This document shows positions 60,370 to 64,000 of a stretch of 64,000 nucleotides of DNA, piece after piece. Source of the stretch: Rubrivivax sp. (lineage in GTDB: Bacteria; Pseudomonadota; Gammaproteobacteria; Burkholderiales; Burkholderiaceae_C). The translations under genes were made by a program, and so were the position numbers. How positions within the stretch are numbered: the stretch's first letter is position 1; the number at the start of each line of letters is the position of its first letter. Location of the stretch: the NCBI GenBank assembly GCA_016707445.1, contig JADJHR010000003.1, forward strand, positions 372,001 through 436,000, given 5' to 3'. The notes below the pieces were generated by a model that worked only from the letters and a program-made list of their open reading frames with translations, was not told where the DNA came from and made no database searches.

Positions 60370-61776
60370 TCAGGTCAGCCGCTGCAGATCGCCGAGCAGC
60401 TTCTGCCGCGCTGTGCCGTCGGGCAGGTTGTCGGCCAGCAGCGCGAAGAACGCTGCGCGGTCGCTGGTGCGGCCGGCGGCCTTCTTGACCACCACCTTGG
60501 CGATCGGGCCCATGTGCTGGGCCAGCAGCCTCTGTGCTGCGTCGAGCAGGGCCTCTGGCAGCGGCGGCGCGTCCAGACGCGTCGACGGCGCCGAGCGTGT
60601 TGCGCTGCTGCTGTAGTTGGCCTTGATGGAGGTAACCGAGGTCGCGTGTTCGAGAAACGCCGTGCGCGCCTGCGGATTGCTGACCTGCTCGGCCAGCTTG
60701 GCGTACAGCGTGGGCAGATCAGTGCACTCGAGCGCGGCGCGCCGCACCAGGATGCTGGCCAACGGGCCGACATGTTTGGCCAGCGAGGTTTCGGCCTGCT
60801 TCAGCAGCATCATGTCCCAGCCGCCGGGCACGTTGGTCCAGCTGCCGCTGGGCGGCGCGCCAGTGTGCGATGCAGGACCTGGCGCGGGGGTTTTTGCGGG
60901 CAGCTTGTCGGCCGCGCCGATCAGCGTGCGCTCCCACACCGTGGTGTCGATGGGCTGGCCGACGCCGCGCTGGATGGCATCCTTGAAGGCGGCTGCGGTC
61001 GCAAAGCGCTGGTTGGGGTCCTTGGCCAGCGCGCGTGCCAGGATCGCGTCGTAGAAGTGCGGGCGGTTGGCGCCTTCGATCTGCCTGGGCAGAACCGGTT
61101 GCTCGTGCACCACCTTGTACAGCATCTGCTCCTGCGTGCCCACAAAGGGCGGCCGCCCGGTCAGCAGCAGGTACAGCAGCACGCCGGTGCTGTAGACGTC
61201 GACGCGGCGGTCCATGCCCGTGCCCAGGAACTGTTCGGGTGCCATGTAGGTGGGCGTGCCGATCATCACGTTGGCCTGTGTCAGGCCGGCGTCCTCGATG
61301 CGCGCGATGCCGAAGTCGGCCACCTTGAGCTTGCCGTTGCGCGCCATGATGATGTTGGCGGGCTTGATGTCGCGGTGCCACACGCCCTGCGCGTGCGCAT
61401 GCTCGAGCGCGTCGAGCACCTGGCAGATCACGCCCGGGATGTCTTCATCGGTGAAGCGCACCCGGCTGGCCAGGTAGTGCGCCAGCGTGTGGCCCTCGAC
61501 GAACTCCATCGCGATGAAGGCAACGTTCTCGTCTTCGCCGAAGTCGTAGACCGCGACGATGCCAGGGTGCGTCAGCCGGCCCGCGGCCTGCGCCTCGTTG
61601 CGAAAGCGCGCCGCCATCGTCACCCCTTCGCCGCCCGAGCTCATGCCGCGCCGAATGGTCTTCAGCGCCACCGTGCGCTTGATGTCGGGGTCGAAGCCCT
61701 TGTAGACGACCCCCATCGCACCTTCACCGATCACTTCGGTGATTTGGTACTTGCCCAGGCGTTCAGGGTGGTTCAC
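60370..61776 (-). CDS. serine/threonine protein kinase with duplicated C-terminal domain
   Basis: This Hanks-type kinase of 468 residues has the glycine loop GEGAMGVVYKG (17-27), ATP Lys39, catalytic HRDIKPAN (134-141), DFG 154-156 and the activation segment GTPTYMAPEQ. The kinase domain spans 8-275. The C-terminus carries two copies of a helical repeat (about 323-375 and 411-462) sharing L...A...LA-H-GP-A...V-(K/R)-A...A, possibly a protein- or ligand-binding module. No transmembrane helix. It is the third gene of a unit with the haem sensor and FecR-like protein, 67 bp downstream of the former. Confidence 0.93.
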   Translation of the reverse strand: MNHPERLGKYQITEVIGEGAMGVVYKGFDPDIKRTVALKTIRRGMSSGGEGVTMAARFRNEAQAAGRLTHPGIVAVYDFGEDENVAFIAMEFVEGHTLAHYLASRVRFTDEDIPGVICQVLDALEHAHAQGVWHRDIKPANIIMARNGKLKVADFGIARIEDAGLTQANVMIGTPTYMAPEQFLGTGMDRRVDVYSTGVLLYLLLTGRPPFVGTQEQMLYKVVHEQPVLPRQIEGANRPHFYDAILARALAKDPNQRFATAAAFKDAIQRGVGQPIDTTVWERTLIGAADKLPAKTPAPGPASHTGAPPSGSWTNVPGGWDMMLLKQAETSLAKHVGPLASILVRRAALECTDLPTLYAKLAEQVSNPQARTAFLEHATSVTSIKANYSSSATRSAPSTRLDAPPLPEALLDAAQRLLAQHMGPIAKVVVKKAAGRTSDRAAFFALLADNLPDGTARQKLLGDLQRLT

Positions 61777-61843
61777 GGGCCCGGATCCTAGGCCCTTTGG
61801 CGCTTGCCGTGGCGGGTCGCGGCCGTGCGTTGTGGCGCGCCGT

Positions 61844-62716
61844 TCACGACTCGAGCATCTTCATCGCCTGCACGACGCTGGTGCGCATGCGCGAGAAGCT
61901 CTGTGCCAGCACGCCGATCTCATCGCCGCTGCTGCCGTCGAAGTCGGGCGCGTTGAGCTCACCCTGGCTGACCCGGTCGGCCAGTTCGGACAGCCGCGTC
62001 ACCGGGCGCACGACCACCATCCAGATCATCAGGTTGAGCACCACGCCCACCACCACGAAGACCGCGATCAAGGAGCCGATGAAGACGTTGAACGACTGCC
62101 CGGCACGTTGCAGCGGCAGCGCCAGCGGCACCGAGATCACCTGTGCGCCGATGACTTCATTGAGGTTCCAGCCGAAACCGTTGGCCGTGCCGTACTTGTC
62201 GATCATGGTCTTGGGCGCGGCCTCGACGCTGCTGTGGCACTGCAGGCAGGCCGGGTTGGTGATGCGCAGCGGGGTCGACAGGTACATCGAAGGGCCGCTG
62301 GGGGTTTCGCGTTGACCGATCTGCTCTTTCAGATCGGCGTTGGCGCGGAACTGGTTGACCACGTCGACCTCCCAGCCGGTGGCACGGTCGCGCGGGTTGG
62401 TCGGGTTCAGTGTGGCCTCCTTGTAGAAGTAGTCAGGGTACTTCTTCAGCAGCGTGCTCAGCACCTCCACCGCCGAAAAACTGGGCACCGACTGCGGCAG
62501 GAACTCGTATTTCATCTGCGTGGCCAGCAACGGCGTGATCTGCGCCGACGTGTAGCCGCGCACCGCGTTGGCCTTGTCGATCAGCTGACGGGCGTTGTTG
62601 AGAACTTCTTCCTGCGCGTTCCTGATCAGAAGGCTGCGCGTCAGGTAGCCGCTGACGCCGACACCGAGCGCCATCACGATCACGTAGATGAGGTTGAACT
62701 TGACGAGCAGCTTCAT
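61844..62716 (-). CDS. Tll0287-like haem-binding sensor with HAMP domain
   Basis: This 290-residue protein has TM1 at about 8-30, a periplasmic DUF3365/Tll0287-like domain (about 35-205) and TM2 at about 210-236. A HAMP domain (about 231-285; VRPVTRLSELADRVSQGELN and GSSGDEIGVLAQSF) ends the chain. The periplasmic domain holds one c-type haem motif, CLQCH at 157-161. There is no histidine kinase, methyl-accepting or cyclase output domain after the HAMP. It probably senses a ligand or redox state and signals through partner proteins. It lies 33 bp after the FecR-like gene and 67 bp before the kinase gene. Confidence 0.87.
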   Translation of the reverse strand: MKLLVKFNLIYVIVMALGVGVSGYLTRSLLIRNAQEEVLNNARQLIDKANAVRGYTSAQITPLLATQMKYEFLPQSVPSFSAVEVLSTLLKKYPDYFYKEATLNPTNPRDRATGWEVDVVNQFRANADLKEQIGQRETPSGPSMYLSTPLRITNPACLQCHSSVEAAPKTMIDKYGTANGFGWNLNEVIGAQVISVPLALPLQRAGQSFNVFIGSLIAVFVVVGVVLNLMIWMVVVRPVTRLSELADRVSQGELNAPDFDGSSGDEIGVLAQSFSRMRTSVVQAMKMLES

Positions 62717-62749
62717 GTGCGGATCCTTGGTGTGGGGCGGGACGAACCG

Positions 62750-63715
62750 TCAGCGCGGGGCTGAGGCGGGCTTGATGAACCGTTCGGGGAACAGCACCCG
62801 TTCCCATTCCGGGTGTTCGCGCAGGTTGTCGATCAGGCCGCTGCGGAACTCGGGGTCGCGTGTCAGCGCAACAAAGCGGCGCGTGAACGGCCGCCGCAGC
62901 GGCGCCTCGGCGGCCAGCCACTCACGCAGTTCGGCGTAGGTCGGTGCCGGTGCCGGTCGTGGCACCGGCTTGCGGTCTTTCAGGCTGCCCGCCCGCAGCG
63001 GCAGTGAATCGCGAAAACCGCGCGGCACGCGCTGCATCTGCGCCGGGCTGGGGCGCGGCGACACGCTGCCCCTGGCGCTTCCGCTGCCGCTGCGCAGGTA
63101 CACCTCACCGGCCTTGAGCGCCAGCACCGGGGCGGCCTTCTGGTCGCGTTCGCTCACACGCGCATTGCCCGCCTCGGCGAAGACCCAGGTCTCGTCGGCG
63201 CCGGCCATCAGCACCAGCGACCCCTTGAACGCTGGCACCTGCAGCCGCGGCGTCAGCAGTCCGGGCGCCGGGGCTGTGCCCAGGCTGCCGAGCTTGAGCC
63301 AGCCGCGCATCAGGTACAGCGCCGGTGCCGGGCTGTCGCGCGACCCCATGCCACCGGGGTTGATCATCGCGTGCGTGTCGGGGCCGAGATCGGCCACCGT
63401 GCCGTCGGGCCACTCGATGCGCAGCAGCGTGCTGCGTGCCGAGGTGCGGACGATGGTTTCCTTGTCAAGCGCCAGACCTTCCGCAGCCTGCAGTGCGCGC
63501 GCGCCGTCGATCAGTTGCGCCTCGCCGTCGACGATGGTGACCATCGGCGGCACGGCACCGGCGGCCTGCGCGACACCGGTTGGCACCAACGTGCCGACCA
63601 GCGTGCCGAACAGTGCCATCACCATCGCCTGGCGCCAGCGGGCCGGCGTCGGCGGTCGGCAGCCCGCGCTGCCAGTCGCCTTGCCATTGCTGTCGATGCT
63701 GCCGAAGCGCGCCAT
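62750..63715 (-). CDS. FecR-domain periplasmic protein
   Basis: The 321-residue product begins with a TM/signal segment (about 31-52). A FecR-type fold follows, with VTIVDGEAQLIDGARALQAAEGLALDKETIVRTSARSTLLRIEWPDGTVADLGPDT as its hallmark (about 58-115). The rest is a low-complexity Pro/Arg region and a C-terminal helical part (EHPEWERVLFPERF). FecR-fold proteins are periplasmic signal or ligand-binding modules. It leads the unit with the haem sensor and kinase genes and is divergent from the exported protein gene at 63932. Confidence 0.8.
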   Translation of the reverse strand: MARFGSIDSNGKATGSAGCRPPTPARWRQAMVMALFGTLVGTLVPTGVAQAAGAVPPMVTIVDGEAQLIDGARALQAAEGLALDKETIVRTSARSTLLRIEWPDGTVADLGPDTHAMINPGGMGSRDSPAPALYLMRGWLKLGSLGTAPAPGLLTPRLQVPAFKGSLVLMAGADETWVFAEAGNARVSERDQKAAPVLALKAGEVYLRSGSGSARGSVSPRPSPAQMQRVPRGFRDSLPLRAGSLKDRKPVPRPAPAPTYAELREWLAAEAPLRRPFTRRFVALTRDPEFRSGLIDNLREHPEWERVLFPERFIKPASAPR

Positions 63716-63931
63716 GGGATGGGGAAGGTGCCGCCGGGGCGCGCAAGGCCCTGCCGGGAGGGGTCTGGGAATTGACTCATGTTAGCTGTTTGACGGACGC
63801 AGCAGCGGTATTCGGGCGGCTTGCGGCTGTGACGCGTTCACGTCGGTGCACCCGGCCGGGTTGGTGTTGGCGACCAGATATCGTGCCCGACAGCAGATCG
63901 GCAGCCCTGCCCGATCGCCCGGAGGACCGTG

Positions 63932-64000
63932 ATGAACTCCCCCTTGCTGGCGCGCGTCGGCCTGGCCTTCGTGCTCGGATCCGTGCTGGGCGCGCTGCCG
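63932..64000 (+). CDS. exported protein, 3' truncated by the window end
   Basis: The ATG at 63932 is preceded by GGAGGA five bases upstream, and the 23 visible codons (MNSPLLARVGLAFVLGSVLG...) look like a signal peptide or membrane anchor. The gene runs off the window and cannot be identified. It is divergent from the FecR-like gene. Confidence 0.65.
   Translation, partial: MNSPLLARVGLAFVLGSVLGALP

Noticed and set aside
60352..61791. 479-codon plus-strand frame opposite the Ser/Thr kinase
   Set aside because: Antisense to an intact kinase; no motif and no plausible start signal.

Overview
The window is about 64 kb of uniformly GC-rich, densely packed bacterial chromosome. Gene content and order point to a betaproteobacterium of the order Burkholderiales, probably near the Rubrivivax/Leptothrix/Ideonella group: rpsT-murJ-SirB1-hda-HAD-pcnB, rpsP-rimM-trmD-rplS, pit with its DUF47 partner, orn beside an M48 protease, a TAXI-type TRAP transporter and a gcdH cluster. 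The taxonomic call is inference from sequence style and synteny; no 16S gene is present. No prophage, insertion sequence or CRISPR array was seen.

Layout. 1-5.9 kb: the end of an ABC exporter, a small Lys/Pro-rich exported protein, a chloramphenicol-acetyltransferase-family protein, the Fe-S carrier Mrp/ApbC, a racemase-like protein and a 3-oxoadipate CoA-transferase pair (pcaIJ). 5.9-11.4 kb: a TAXI-TRAP transporter (receptor, hairpin, fused permease), then a metallophosphoesterase overlapping a Ser/Thr kinase fused to a universal stress domain. 11.4-19.9 kb: a sugar-acid catabolic region (SDR, IlvD/Edd dehydratase, 2-hydroxyacid dehydrogenase, cupin, FadR-type GntR regulator, DenD-like dehydrogenase, second SDR). 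It contains two decayed genes and an hppD gene, and a shared 13-bp motif lies in front of two of its transcription units. 19.9-31 kb: argF-argD, rpsT, murJ, the hda-HAD-pcnB chain (pcnB is frameshifted) and phosphate uptake.

31-38.4 kb: the rpsP-rimM-trmD-rplS translation operon, nudL, a CbiB-like protein, then rsgA-phhB-M48 on the opposite strand and orn. 38.4-45.9 kb: tolC, an isoaspartyl-methyltransferase-like gene and a tetR-MFP-RND efflux operon. Its pump gene is split into two frames with a GTGA junction, and a perfect palindromic operator precedes tetR. 45.9-52.9 kb: uppP, trmB, a CBS/DUF294 protein, a DUF4212 + sodium:solute symporter pair, tRNA-Gly(CCC) and a degenerate GGDEF protein. 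52.9-56.9 kb: a glutarate-degradation operon (gcdH, CaiB-type CoA-transferase, semialdehyde dehydrogenase). 57-60.3 kb: a VapBC-like toxin-antitoxin pair translationally coupled to alaS. 60.3-64 kb: a three-gene signalling unit (FecR-like protein, haem-binding Tll0287-type sensor with HAMP, Ser/Thr kinase with a duplicated C-terminal domain) and the start of an exported protein.

Two features recur. Stop/start overlaps of the NTGA type join many gene pairs (argD/argF, hda/HAD, HAD/pcnB, phhB/rsgA, M48/phhB, tetR/MFP, the RND halves, vapB/vapC, vapC/alaS), so translational coupling is common here. Also, the 3' ends of rplS and orn are each followed by a short duplicated copy of their own terminal sequence.
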